64,000 bases of DNA, from assembly GCF_018499575.1 (NCBI RefSeq), contig NZ_JAHDAP010000001.1, forward strand, positions 372,001-436,000. The letters run 5' to 3'. This stretch comes from Streptococcus infantis (GTDB lineage Bacteria; Bacillota; Bacilli; Lactobacillales; Streptococcaceae). A program made the translations under genes and the position numbers. Below the pieces are notes generated by a model that was given only the letters and a program-made list of their open reading frames with translations, was not told the origin of the DNA and searched no databases. Numbering within the stretch: position 1 is the stretch's first letter; every line of letters starts with the position of its first letter. Below, one piece after another: positions 1-6,825 of the stretch.

Positions 1-325
1 CGTTTGGATGGTGGTCAATCTTAATAATGGTATCAGCTTGAGTATATCGTTTGTCATCGATACGGGCTGTGTTTGCAGTATCACAGATAATCGCAAGTGC
101 GCCTTCATAGGATTTATCATCTACCTGATCCATTTCAGCTAGCCAAGTTAAGGTTGGTTCGTTAAAACCCACTGCTTTGATAGTTTTTTCAGGAAAGTGA
201 TGTTCAAGCAAGGCTTTTAATCCAACCTGACTACCCAAGGCGTCTGGATCTGGTTTCATATGACGATGAATAATAATGGTATCGTATGCTTTGATTTTTT
301 CTAAAATTTGGTGACAAATTTCCAT
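1..325 (-). CDS. DHH-family phosphoesterase, N-terminal part (NrnA/PAP phosphatase type), cut by window edge
   Basis: The reverse strand is open for 108 codons from an ATG at 325 to the window edge, so only the N-terminal third is present. Visible motifs are RHMKPDPDALGSQ near residues 21-33, DTANTARIDD near 83-92, and DHHP close to the edge, in the order expected of DHH phosphoesterases. This family degrades short oligoribonucleotides and dephosphorylates pAp, or hydrolyses cyclic dinucleotides; NrnA-like is my best guess because no sensory domain precedes the DHH domain. GAGG lies 8-9 nt before the ATG and a TGC-TACAAT extended -10 lies at about 352-360. The gene is divergent from flavodoxin. 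Confidence 0.85.
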   Translation of the reverse strand, partial: MEICHQILEKIKAYDTIIIHRHMKPDPDALGSQVGLKALLEHHFPEKTIKAVGFNEPTLTWLAEMDQVDDKSYEGALAIICDTANTARIDDKRYTQADTIIKIDHHPN

Positions 326-395
326 AATGAACCTCAATTCTTTCTCATTTCATTGTAGCACAAGAGTTTTTATTTTTAAAATGAAAAAGATGTGA

Positions 396-401
396 TATAA
401 T
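396..401 (+). promoter_or_regulatory. Extended -10 promoter for flavodoxin gene
   Basis: TATAAT is preceded by TGA, forming an extended -10 box. No good -35 is visible. A strong GAGGAGGA Shine-Dalgarno follows at 418-424. Confidence 0.6.
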
Positions 402-428
402 GGAGAAAGATTAATTGAGGAGGACCTT

Positions 429-872
429 ATGGCATTAGCAAAAATTGTATTTGCCAGTATGACCGGTAATACTGAAGAAATCGCTGATATTGTAGCAGAT
501 AAATTAAGAGAATGTGGTTTAGAAGTGGATGTTGATGAGTGTACAACAGTTGACGCTTCTGACTTTTTAGAAGCAGACATCGCTATTGTCGCAACTTATA
601 CATATGGTGATGGAGAATTACCAGACGAAATGATGGACTTCTACGAAGATTTAGCAGATCTTAACTTAAGTGGTAAAATCTATGGTGTCGTTGGATCAGG
701 TGATACTTTCTATGATGAATTCTGTAAAGCTGTTGATGACTTTGACCGAGTATTTGTAGCGACAGGAGCTGAAAAGGGTTCAGAGTGCGTTAAAGTCGAC
801 CTTTCTGCCGAGGAAGAAGATATTGAACGTTTGGAGCAATTCGCAGAAGAATTAGCTTCTAAAGTTGGATAA
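429..872 (+). CDS. fld: Flavodoxin
   Basis: A 147-residue short-chain flavodoxin, a cytoplasmic FMN electron carrier. The phosphate-binding loop SMTGNTEEIAD lies near residues 10-20, and the aromatic FMN-contact loop TYTYGDGELPD near 56-66. The protein is very acidic, as flavodoxins are. The ATG follows GAGGAGGA. A terminator at 881-912 separates it from the chorismate mutase gene. In pneumococci this gene also sits between the DHH phosphoesterase and chorismate mutase, so the context is ancestral. The redox partner cannot be read from the window. Confidence 0.93.
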   Translation: MALAKIVFASMTGNTEEIADIVADKLRECGLEVDVDECTTVDASDFLEADIAIVATYTYGDGELPDEMMDFYEDLADLNLSGKIYGVVGSGDTFYDEFCKAVDDFDRVFVATGAEKGSECVKVDLSAEEEDIERLEQFAEELASKVG

Positions 873-880
873 TAGATTGT

Positions 881-912
881 TGCACTGATTGGGTAAGTCA
901 GTGCAGTTTTTA
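881..912 (+). terminator. Rho-independent terminator after flavodoxin gene
   Basis: Perfect 8-bp stem TGCACTGA/TCAGTGCA with a 9-nt loop, followed by GTTTTTATT. Confidence 0.8.
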
Positions 913-986
913 TTAACCAGAATTAGGATTTTACTAGCCTATTTAGTGCTTTTTTGGTACAATAATTCAAATAAAAAGGAGACCCT

Positions 987-1253
987 ATGGACTTAGATAT
1001 TATTAGACAAGAAATTGATCAAATTGATGACCAAATCGTTCAACTTTTAGAAGAAAGAATGCATCTAGTTGAGGGTGTAGTTGCTTATAAAAAGTCTACA
1101 GGAAAACCAATCTTGGATACCAAAAGAGAAGAAGCTATCTTTGAAAAAGTCAGAAATCGCATCAGCAATAAAAAGTACGAAGAAACGATTGTTGTAACTT
1201 TTTCAGACATTCTCAAACGTTCGCGTGATTATCAGGATAAAACAATCAAATGA
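987..1253 (+). CDS. Monofunctional chorismate mutase, AroQ type
   Basis: An 88-residue all-helical chorismate mutase converting chorismate to prephenate on the way to phenylalanine and tyrosine. It matches the AroQ pattern: an N-terminal IRQEIDQIDDQIVQLLEER helix, AYKKSTGKPILD, and DTKREEAIFEKV. The length is that of a stand-alone domain with no dehydratase or DAHP synthase fused. AAGGAG precedes the ATG, and an extended -10 (TGG-TACAAT, 958-963) gives it its own promoter. Its stop codon overlaps the ATG of the next gene (ATGA at 1250), so it is co-transcribed with the two crcB genes. Confidence 0.92.
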   Translation: MDLDIIRQEIDQIDDQIVQLLEERMHLVEGVVAYKKSTGKPILDTKREEAIFEKVRNRISNKKYEETIVVTFSDILKRSRDYQDKTIK

Positions 1254-1624
1254 AAAAAGAACAATTCTATCCACTAGGAATCTTTCTAGCTGGTATGCTA
1301 GGAGGATTAGTCCGTTTTCAGATTACAAGATACTTACCAGCTAGTCCAGACTTCCCATGGGGGACATTGATTGTCAATTATCTAGGGATTTTCTGCCTAG
1401 TCTATCTTGTAAAAGGTTATCTGGTTTCTAAAGGAACTAGTAAAGGTGTCGTTTTAGCACTTGGAACAGGATTTTGTGGTGGCTTAACGACATTTTCTAG
1501 TCTCGTATTAGATGCAGTGAAATTGCTGGACACAGGGCGGTACCTTAGTTTGGTTACGTATTTGCTTTTAAGTGTCGGAGGAGGACTTTTATTAGCTTAT
1601 TGTCTAGGGAGGAAGAAATGGTAG
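1250..1624 (+). CDS. crcB: Fluoride channel subunit CrcB/Fluc, first copy
   Basis: A 124-residue membrane protein of the Fluc/CrcB family, which passively exports fluoride. It has four hydrophobic segments, GGLVRFQITRYLP near the N-terminus, GTLIVNYLG near residue 38, and the family signature GFCGGLTTFSS near residue 74. It overlaps the chorismate mutase stop by 4 nt and the next crcB by 7 nt, so all three are translationally coupled. Paired crcB genes in Gram-positive bacteria commonly encode the two chains of a heterodimeric channel; that is inferred here. No fluoride riboswitch is visible upstream. Confidence 0.92.
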   Translation: MKKEQFYPLGIFLAGMLGGLVRFQITRYLPASPDFPWGTLIVNYLGIFCLVYLVKGYLVSKGTSKGVVLALGTGFCGGLTTFSSLVLDAVKLLDTGRYLSLVTYLLLSVGGGLLLAYCLGRKKW

Positions 1625-1947
1625 TAATCTATCTAGCGCTTGCTTGTGGACTGGGCGCCCTTGTCCGTTATTTCTTTTCACGTCATAATCAAGGTTCAGT
1701 ACTGCCTCTAGGAACTCTCATAGCCAATATTCTGGGCTGTTTTCTGATTGGCTTATTTTACAATCATGTGGAGTCGAAAGAAATTTACTCTGTACTTGCA
1801 ACTGGTTTTTGTGGTGGTTTGACGACTTTTTCAACCTTGAACGATGAACTCCAAAGACTACTTAGTGACAAGAAGGCATTTTATAGCTATTTATTATTAA
1901 CCTACTTGCTTGGTTTTTTGGCGATTTTTTTGGGAATTTTGCTTTAA
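1618..1947 (+). CDS. crcB: Fluoride channel subunit CrcB/Fluc, second copy
   Basis: A 109-residue CrcB paralogue with the same motifs (GALVRYFFSR, GTLIANILGCF, GFCGGLTTFST) and four predicted membrane spans. I place the start at the ATG at 1618 rather than the in-frame TTG at 1600, because AGGGAGG at 1606-1612 is well spaced for 1618. The gene overlaps its partner by 7 nt, consistent with equal expression of two channel chains with opposite membrane orientation. It is followed by the rplS promoter rather than a terminator. Confidence 0.9.
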   Translation: MVVIYLALACGLGALVRYFFSRHNQGSVLPLGTLIANILGCFLIGLFYNHVESKEIYSVLATGFCGGLTTFSTLNDELQRLLSDKKAFYSYLLLTYLLGFLAIFLGILL

Positions 1948-1952
1948 ATTTC

Positions 1953-1981
1953 TTTACATTTTCTAGGAAATTTGGTAAACT
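1953..1981 (+). promoter_or_regulatory. rplS promoter
   Basis: TTTACA and TAAACT hexamers are separated by 17 nt, just after the second crcB stop. They direct a leader of about 80 nt ahead of rplS. The hexamers are imperfect. Confidence 0.55.
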
Positions 1982-2040
1982 GTATCTTGTGTGTAATGGA
2001 CGCACAAAAATACAGTTTATCCGCTGAGGAAGTTTCCTCA
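1979..2040 (+). promoter_or_regulatory. Structured leader of rplS (L19-leader type)
   Basis: Two hairpins are visible: CTGTAT/ATACAG enclosing an inner TGTG/CGCA stem (1979-2015), and TGAGGAA/TTCCTCA (2025-2040). Firmicutes carry a known autoregulatory L19 leader RNA at this position, so the assignment is by location and structure. A covariance-model search would settle it. Confidence 0.55.
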
Positions 2041-2065
2041 AGATTGACAAAGATAGGAGAATAAA

Positions 2066-2413
2066 ATGAATCCATTAATCCAAAGCTTGACTGAAGGTCA
2101 ACTTCGTACAGATATCCCTTCATTCCGTCCTGGTGACACTGTTCGTGTACACGCGAAAGTTGTCGAAGGAAACCGTGAACGTATCCAGATTTTTGAAGGT
2201 GTTGTTATTGCACGTAAAGGTGCTGGCATCTCAGAAAACTACACAGTTCGTAAAATCTCTAACGGTGTAGGTGTTGAACGTATCTTCCCAATCCACACTC
2301 CACGTGTTGAAAAGATCGAAGTTGTTCGTTACGGTAAAGTACGTCGTGCGAAATTGTACTACTTGCGTGCTCTTCAAGGTAAGGCAGCTCGTATCAAAGA
2401 AATCCGTCGTTAA
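2066..2413 (+). CDS. rplS: 50S ribosomal protein L19
   Basis: A 115-residue L19, a bridge protein at the interface of the ribosomal subunits. Recognisable segments are [34 protein letters not shown] and the basic tail [10 protein letters not shown]. Codon use is strongly biased, as in highly expressed genes. AGGAG lies 8 nt before the ATG. It is monocistronic: its own promoter and structured leader precede it, and a strong terminator follows at 2421-2450, immediately before tRNA-Arg. Confidence 0.98.
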
Positions 2414-2420
2414 TTCGATA

Positions 2421-2450
2421 AAAAAAACTCTGCTGTAAGGCAGAGTTTTT
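2421..2450 (+). terminator. rplS terminator
   Basis: AAAAACTCTGC pairs perfectly with GCAGAGTTTTT around a 6-nt loop, giving an 11-bp stem with a T tract. It lies between rplS and the tRNA gene. Confidence 0.9.
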
Positions 2451-2455
2451 CTCTA

Positions 2456-2527
2456 GCTCCCTTAGTTCAATGGATATAACAACTCCCTCCTAAGGAGTAG
2501 TTGCAGGTTCGATTCCTGCAGGGGGCG
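2456..2527 (+). tRNA. tRNA-Arg (anticodon CCT)
   Basis: A 72-nt cloverleaf. Acceptor arms GCTCCCT and AGGGGGC pair over 7 bp with one G-T pair, and the discriminator base is G. The anticodon stem ACTCC/GGAGT encloses the loop CTCCTAA with anticodon CCT, which reads AGG. The T stem GCAGG/CCTGC encloses TTCGATT. The 3' CCA is not encoded. The last 16 nt are repeated with one mismatch at 5762-5777, which suggests the gene has served as an integration or recombination target. Confidence 0.97.
2512..2527 (+). repeat. tRNA-Arg 3' end, left copy of att-like direct repeat
   Basis: The 16 nt at the tRNA 3' end recur at 5762-5777 with a single G to A change. Together they bracket the lipoprotein array in the pattern left by tRNA-targeted integration. 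Confidence 0.6.
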
Positions 2528-2550
2528 TTTAAGAAGCGTAAAGAAACATA

Positions 2551-2586
2551 AAGAACACTGAAGATTCAGTGTTCTTTTGTTTTTTA
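2551..2586 (+). terminator. Terminator downstream of tRNA-Arg
   Basis: AAGAACACTGAA pairs with TTCAGTGTTCTT around a 2-nt spacer, followed by TTGTTTTTT. A related terminator (AACACTGG/CCAGTGTT) lies in the same position after the second tRNA-end copy. Confidence 0.85.
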
Positions 2587-2643
2587 ACTCATAAGAGACC
2601 ATGAAAATATATAGGGAAAAGGAAACCGCTCTCTTTTTTATGT

Positions 2644-2649
2644 TATAAT
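2644..2649 (+). promoter_or_regulatory. -10 box ahead of lipoprotein array
   Basis: TATAAT is followed by a 26-nt leader containing TTTAGGAGAAAGA before the first array gene. The -10 to RBS stretch is nearly the same as that in front of the unrelated gene at 5892. No clear -35 is seen. Confidence 0.6.
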
Positions 2650-2675
2650 AGGCATGGAATGTTTAGGAGAAAGAA

Positions 2676-3341
2676 ATGAAAAAACTTAAACGCTTATTTT
2701 GGGTTGTCAGTGTAATGCTAATAATCTTAACACTTTTTGCACTGAATGGATGTAGTTTGGGTGGTGAAACAATCCCCAAAAATAGAACAAAAAAACAGTA
2801 CGAATTTGAAAAAACGTTTGATCCTATATTTAAATTTTTAGAACAAGACAAGAAGGACTTTACGGGACTAAAGGCTTATATTTGTGATATTTATATAAAA
2901 GATGGATATCCAGTAAAGGATTATAATATTGATTTAGATATTACTGAATCAGGCATTAAGGGTGATTATACAATAACACGTGGTGACAGTAAAGAAACAG
3001 TTCCAGTTACATACTCTAATGGTAAACTAAATTATGAGTCAGAGATAAATCCTTTATTTGATGAAGAGATTCTTAACTTAGTTGTTCAAAGAGATTATTT
3101 CGCTTCCTTAGATGTGGAAAAAACATTTAAGAGCGCAGAAACAGAACTTAGTGATATCATCTATGAACCAGAAAATCACTCGGATCTCTATAAATATCTT
3201 AAAAATAAGTACGATATGCCAGATGATACAACCTGTCGAATAAGAGTTAGTTATTCTAGTTATACAATTTATGGTGTTACAATCCAAATGAAATCGAGTG
3301 AAAAATCTGTTCAAATAAGATCAACTATATTAAAAAACTAG
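2676..3341 (+). CDS. Tandem-array lipoprotein, copy 1
   Basis: A 221-residue predicted lipoprotein of unknown function. A basic N-terminus and one hydrophobic segment lead to lipobox LNGC at about residues 23-26, followed by SLGGETIPKNRTKKQYEFEKTF. The rest is hydrophilic and rich in Lys, Glu, Asp and Tyr, with a conserved middle (VTYSNGKLNYESEINPLFDEEI). The mature protein should be anchored outside the membrane. Nucleotides 2793-3223 are identical to 5062-5492 in copy 4, while copies 2 and 3 differ, which points to recent gene conversion or duplication. The layout resembles tandem lipoprotein families of other Gram-positive bacteria, but I do not recognise this family. Confidence 0.85.
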   Translation: MKKLKRLFWVVSVMLIILTLFALNGCSLGGETIPKNRTKKQYEFEKTFDPIFKFLEQDKKDFTGLKAYICDIYIKDGYPVKDYNIDLDITESGIKGDYTITRGDSKETVPVTYSNGKLNYESEINPLFDEEILNLVVQRDYFASLDVEKTFKSAETELSDIIYEPENHSDLYKYLKNKYDMPDDTTCRIRVSYSSYTIYGVTIQMKSSEKSVQIRSTILKN

Positions 3342-3353
3342 AGAGGAAGTTTC

Positions 3354-3395
3354 ATGAACGGGATAGAAAAGAGTAACCGTCGGGTTGAAAGGTAA
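3354..3395 (+). other. Repeated 13-codon micro-ORF, copy A
   Basis: GAGAGGAAG, a good Shine-Dalgarno, precedes an ATG encoding MNGIEKSNRRVER and a stop, 12 nt after copy 1. Two further copies follow copies 2 and 3 at the same spacing with nearly the same peptide. It may be a translated micropeptide, a translational-coupling leader for the next gene, or the truncated 5' end of a lost gene. Confidence 0.4.
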
Positions 3396-3425
3396 GCAAT
3401 ACAAATGCTAGTTAGAGATAGAAAT

Positions 3426-4094
3426 ATGAAAAATCATAAATACTTATTTTGGATTATCAGTGTAATGCTAATGTTTTTGACACTTTATGCACTAAATGGA
3501 TGTAGCTTAGGTGGTGAAACCATTCCAAAAAATAGGACAAAAGAACAGTACGAATTCGAAAAAACGTTTGAACCCATGTTTAAATTTTTAGAACAAGACA
3601 AGAAGGACTTTACGGGACTAAAGATATACATTAGTAGAGTCTATATAAAAACTGAAGATGGAGTCAGAAAATACGAAGTGGACTTAGATATTAATCAAGC
3701 TGACATTAAAGGTGATTACACAATAACACATGGGGAGAATAAAGAAACTGTTCCTGTTACATATTCTAATGGCAAGTTAAATTATGGGTCGGAGGTAACT
3801 CCTTTATATGATGAGGAAATTTTCAATTTAGTTGTTAAAAGAGATTATTTTACTTCATTGGGTGTAAAAGAAACTTTTAAGAGCGCAGAGACAGAACTTC
3901 GTGAGATTGTATACCAGCCAGAACAAAACTCTGACCTCTATAAACATCTGAAAAGTAAATATGATTTACCTGATGGAACGGCATGTATAGTAGTAATAAA
4001 TCATTCCGGCTCAACTATATATAGAGCTACTATACAACTAGAATCGAATCAGAAGATTGTACAAATAAGTAACGTTATTTTTGCAAAAGAATGA
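3426..4094 (+). CDS. Tandem-array lipoprotein, copy 2
   Basis: A 222-residue paralogue of copy 1 with lipobox LNGC and the same GGETIPKNRTKEQYEFEKTF segment. I use the ATG at 3426, which aligns with the starts of copies 3 and 4; the upstream in-frame ATG at 3405 would add seven residues absent from the others. The equivalent of the AGGGAGAGA Shine-Dalgarno in copy 3 has decayed here to TTAGAGATAGA, so translation may be weaker or coupled to the preceding micro-ORF. It is closest to copy 3 (shared ITHGENKETV/ITLGEDNKTV region and LYDEEI). Function unknown; predicted surface-exposed. Confidence 0.83.
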   Translation: MKNHKYLFWIISVMLMFLTLYALNGCSLGGETIPKNRTKEQYEFEKTFEPMFKFLEQDKKDFTGLKIYISRVYIKTEDGVRKYEVDLDINQADIKGDYTITHGENKETVPVTYSNGKLNYGSEVTPLYDEEIFNLVVKRDYFTSLGVKETFKSAETELREIVYQPEQNSDLYKHLKSKYDLPDGTACIVVINHSGSTIYRATIQLESNQKIVQISNVIFAKE

Positions 4095-4101
4095 GGTTTT
4101 T

Positions 4102-4143
4102 ATGAACGGAATCGAAAAGAGTAATCGATGGATTGAAAGGTAA
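4102..4143 (+). other. Repeated 13-codon micro-ORF, copy B
   Basis: ATG 7 nt after the copy 2 stop, preceded by GAGG, encoding MNGIEKSNRWIER. It differs from copy A by two conservative residue changes (R to W, V to I). The spacer that follows (4144-4185) is almost identical to the one after copy C. Confidence 0.4.
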
Positions 4144-4185
4144 AGCTATTGAAAATACAATATAAATGTTAACTAGGGAGAGAAT

Positions 4186-4854
4186 ATGAAAAATCATAAA
4201 TACTTATTTTGGGTTGTTAGTGTAATGCTAATGTTTTTGACACTTTTTGCACTAAATGGATGCAATTTTGGTGGTGAAACCATTCCAAAAAACAGGACAA
4301 AAGAACAGTACGAATTTGAAAAAACGTTTGAACCTTTGTTTAAATTTTTGGAGCAAGATAAGAAGGAGTTTACGGGATTAAAGGCATACACTAGTAGAGT
4401 TTATATAAAAAATCAAGATGAAGTAAAAGAATACGAAGTAGATTTAGATATCACTCAATCTGATATTAAAGGTGATTATACAATAACACTTGGCGAGGAT
4501 AACAAAACTGTTCCGGTTACATATTCTAATGGGAAGTTAAATTATGGGTCGGAGGTAACTCCTTTATATGATGAAGAAATTCTTAATTTAGTGGTACAAA
4601 GAGAATTCTTTACTTCTTTAGATGTAAAGGAGACCTTTAAGAGTGCAGAAACAGAGATTCGTGAGATTGTATATCAGCCAGAAAATAACTCTGACCTCTA
4701 TAAACATCTAAAAAGCAAATATGATTTACCAGAGGAAACAACATGTATAGTATTAGTAAATCATTCTAGCTCAACTATATATAGAGTAACTATTCAACTA
4801 AAATCTAATCAAAAGATTGTGCAAATTAGTAGTGTTATTTTTGAAAAAGAATGA
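4186..4854 (+). CDS. Tandem-array lipoprotein, copy 3
   Basis: A 222-residue paralogue with N-terminus MKNHKYLFWVVSVMLMF, lipobox LNGC (Cys about residue 26) followed by NFGGETIP, then the conserved hydrophilic domain. GGGAGAG lies 5 nt before the ATG. The C-terminal third (NHSSSTIYRVTIQLKSNQKIVQISSVIFEKE) matches copy 2 closely and differs from copies 1 and 4. It lies one repeat unit (about 760 nt) downstream of copy 2. No enzyme motif is visible. It is predicted to sit on the outer membrane face. Confidence 0.84.
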   Translation: MKNHKYLFWVVSVMLMFLTLFALNGCNFGGETIPKNRTKEQYEFEKTFEPLFKFLEQDKKEFTGLKAYTSRVYIKNQDEVKEYEVDLDITQSDIKGDYTITLGEDNKTVPVTYSNGKLNYGSEVTPLYDEEILNLVVQREFFTSLDVKETFKSAETEIREIVYQPENNSDLYKHLKSKYDLPEETTCIVLVNHSSSTIYRVTIQLKSNQKIVQISSVIFEKE

Positions 4855-4861
4855 GGTTTCC

Positions 4862-4903
4862 ATGAACGAAATTGAAAAGAGTAATCGATGGATTGAAAGG
4901 TAA
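4862..4903 (+). other. Repeated 13-codon micro-ORF, copy C
   Basis: ATG 7 nt after the copy 3 stop, with GAGG upstream, encoding MNEIEKSNRWIER. All three copies keep start, stop, length and IEKSNR, which neutral sequence would not be expected to do unless the copies are very recent. Confidence 0.4.
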
Positions 4904-4944
4904 AGCTATTGAAAATACAATATAAATGTTAACTGGGAGAGAAT

Positions 4945-5619
4945 ATGAAAAATCATAAATACTTATTTTGGATTATCAGTGTAATGCTAATGCTTTTGAC
5001 ACTCTTTGCACTTAATGGATGTAGCTTAGGTGGTGAAACTATTCCCAAAAACAGAACAAAGAAACAGTACGAATTTGAAAAAACGTTTGATCCTATATTT
5101 AAATTTTTAGAACAAGACAAGAAGGACTTTACGGGACTAAAGGCTTATATTTGTGATATTTATATAAAAGATGGATATCCAGTAAAGGATTATAATATTG
5201 ATTTAGATATTACTGAATCAGGCATTAAGGGTGATTATACAATAACACGTGGTGACAGTAAAGAAACAGTTCCAGTTACATACTCTAATGGTAAACTAAA
5301 TTATGAGTCAGAGATAAATCCTTTATTTGATGAAGAGATTCTTAACTTAGTTGTTCAAAGAGATTATTTCGCTTCCTTAGATGTGGAAAAAACATTTAAG
5401 AGCGCAGAAACAGAACTTAGTGATATCATCTATGAACCAGAAAATCACTCGGATCTCTATAAATATCTTAAAAATAAGTACGATATGCCAGAAGATACGA
5501 CCTGTCGAATAATATTAGATTACTCTAGTTATACAATTTATGGTGTTACAATCCAAATGAAATCGAGTGAAAAATCTGTTCAAATAGATTTAACTATATT
5601 TAAAAATAGTAAATCATAA
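4945..5619 (+). CDS. Tandem-array lipoprotein, copy 4 (mosaic)
   Basis: A 224-residue paralogue. Its 5' end and upstream spacer are of the copy 2/3 type (MKNHKYLFWIISVML, lipobox LNGC), but from 5062 to 5492 it is base-for-base identical to copy 1. The last 40 residues diverge again and end in FKNSKS. This mosaic is the expected product of gene conversion or unequal crossing-over between array members. GGGAGAGA precedes the ATG. No terminator follows directly; 150 nt downstream comes the second copy of the tRNA-Arg 3' end. Confidence 0.84.
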   Translation: MKNHKYLFWIISVMLMLLTLFALNGCSLGGETIPKNRTKKQYEFEKTFDPIFKFLEQDKKDFTGLKAYICDIYIKDGYPVKDYNIDLDITESGIKGDYTITRGDSKETVPVTYSNGKLNYESEINPLFDEEILNLVVQRDYFASLDVEKTFKSAETELSDIIYEPENHSDLYKYLKNKYDMPEDTTCRIILDYSSYTIYGVTIQMKSSEKSVQIDLTIFKNSKS

Positions 5620-5761
5620 AAAACGATAAAATGTCTTGTCAAATTTCATTTCTTATAAAATATGGAGGTTAATCCAAAAATAATTTAGACAAAAATATGA
5701 CCAAATATTGACCAAGTTTATCCTAAATCCTATTAGAATAGGCTTACTAAGCATAATTTGT
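5620..5761. other. AT-rich spacer between lipoprotein array and second tRNA-end copy
   Basis: No open frame of note. It contains a small perfect palindrome, CCTATT/AATAGG (5728-5741), and a GGAGG not followed by a start codon. No integrase remnant was recognised. Confidence 0.5.
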
Positions 5762-5777
5762 ATTCCTGCAGGGAGCG
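5762..5777 (+). repeat. Second copy of tRNA-Arg 3' end (att-like)
   Basis: Matches 2512-2527 at 15 of 16 positions. It is not part of a complete tRNA: the upstream sequence does not fold as one. It is followed, like the real tRNA, by a terminator and then a TATAAT/TTTAGGAGAAAGA module. Confidence 0.6.
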
Positions 5778-5791
5778 AAACTAGCCACAAA

Positions 5792-5816
5792 AACACTGGA
5801 TAACCAGTGTTTTTTC
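5792..5816 (+). terminator. Terminator after second tRNA-end copy
   Basis: AACACTGG/CCAGTGTT stem with an ATAA loop, followed by TTTTT. Confidence 0.8.
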
Positions 5817-5859
5817 TTTGACCAAATTTTGAACTATTCATAAGATATCTATGGTGTGA

Positions 5860-5865
5860 TATAAT
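5860..5865 (+). promoter_or_regulatory. Extended -10 promoter for gene at 5892
   Basis: TGA-TATAAT. The downstream leader with TTTAGGAGAAAGAG closely matches that of the first lipoprotein gene. Confidence 0.6.
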
Positions 5866-5891
5866 AGACGTAGAATATTTAGGAGAAAGAG

Positions 5892-6779
5892 ATGAAAAAA
5901 GGCTTATTAACTGGCTGTTTATCCATAGTTATACTATTTGCAATGTTCATAGTACTTAGTCCTATTATTGCTATGATGGATATGTGGGGTCTATTTGCCC
6001 ATGCAAGTCGGAATGAACTTGAGCAAGCAGTGCATCGCTCTTATGAGAACTATGGTCTAACAGGTCAGTTTGAGTTAGAAAAATATGAAAAAAACTATAC
6101 AAGCGTTGGTGGATTTGTAATTCATGGAACATACACTGAAAATATAGATGGTAAAATCTATCAGACTAATTCTCGTTTTAAATACTATACTCGCGCTTCG
6201 GAAAAAGAAACGTATAGAAAGACTGATGCGGAAGTAGATTATAAACAAAACAAAAAAATTTATCACGCTTTTCCAGAATTAGCTTATTTAGGAATTGAGA
6301 TTAGTCCAGGCACTAGCGAATTTTTAAAAAAATTGGATACTTCAATAACAGATCCTAAAATGACTACTTTGAAGTACGAAGGGATTGATTTTCAATTTAA
6401 TAGTAAATCTGGTAATATCCACCTTTATGATGAAATCTTAGAGGAAAATAAAAAAAATGGACAAGCATTACAAGGGATGTATCCTATGGATGCTCAATAT
6501 CTTTTCCAAAAAGATATTTTTATACCAGAATTTCAATTTCGATACTACACTCCAGAAGACATGAAGGATCAGTTATATGATGCCTATCTTGAAGACCTTG
6601 AATCACAGATGAAAGATTTTTTTAATAATCAACCCTTACCAAGCGGTCTTTATGCTGTAAAGATTGATAAATATGAAGGGGATAAACTTGTCAATAATAG
6701 CGGTGGCTATTATGTGAAGATTGAGAATCATCAAGTTGTGGAGTTTATCAAAGATTTACAGCAGGAGTCACTGGACTAA
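5892..6779 (+). CDS. Unknown membrane-anchored extracellular protein
   Basis: A 295-residue protein I do not recognise. One N-terminal hydrophobic segment (about residues 9-33) follows a short basic start, so the rest is probably outside the cell. There is no lipobox, since the Cys near residue 9 precedes the hydrophobic stretch. The mature part is hydrophilic and rich in Tyr, Lys and Glu. It follows a strong AGGAGAAAGAG site. Its leader shares sequence with that of the lipoprotein array, which suggests the region grew by duplication. The next gene is 46 nt downstream without a terminator. Confidence 0.75.
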   Translation: MKKGLLTGCLSIVILFAMFIVLSPIIAMMDMWGLFAHASRNELEQAVHRSYENYGLTGQFELEKYEKNYTSVGGFVIHGTYTENIDGKIYQTNSRFKYYTRASEKETYRKTDAEVDYKQNKKIYHAFPELAYLGIEISPGTSEFLKKLDTSITDPKMTTLKYEGIDFQFNSKSGNIHLYDEILEENKKNGQALQGMYPMDAQYLFQKDIFIPEFQFRYYTPEDMKDQLYDAYLEDLESQMKDFFNNQPLPSGLYAVKIDKYEGDKLVNNSGGYYVKIENHQVVEFIKDLQQESLD

Positions 6780-6825
6780 TGCTTTTCAGATGTATAGAAT
6801 TTTGGAGAAAGAGGTAATATGTCAG

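Larger units (their letters stand above)
2676..5619 (+). repeat. Tandem array of four lipoprotein units (period about 755 nt)
   Basis: Start-to-start distances are 750, 760 and 759 nt. Each internal unit consists of a lipoprotein gene, a 13-codon micro-ORF and a spacer. Copies 1/4 and 2/3 form two sequence pairs in their central parts. Confidence 0.9.

Noticed and set aside
2414..2675. BOX or RUP repeats typical of pneumococcus
   Set aside because: I looked for their characteristic sequences across intergenic regions and saw none; the hairpins present belong to other sequences.
3405..3425. Upstream ATG of lipoprotein copy 2 (adds seven residues)
   Set aside because: It has no ribosome site and no counterpart in the other three copies, whose start aligns with 3426.
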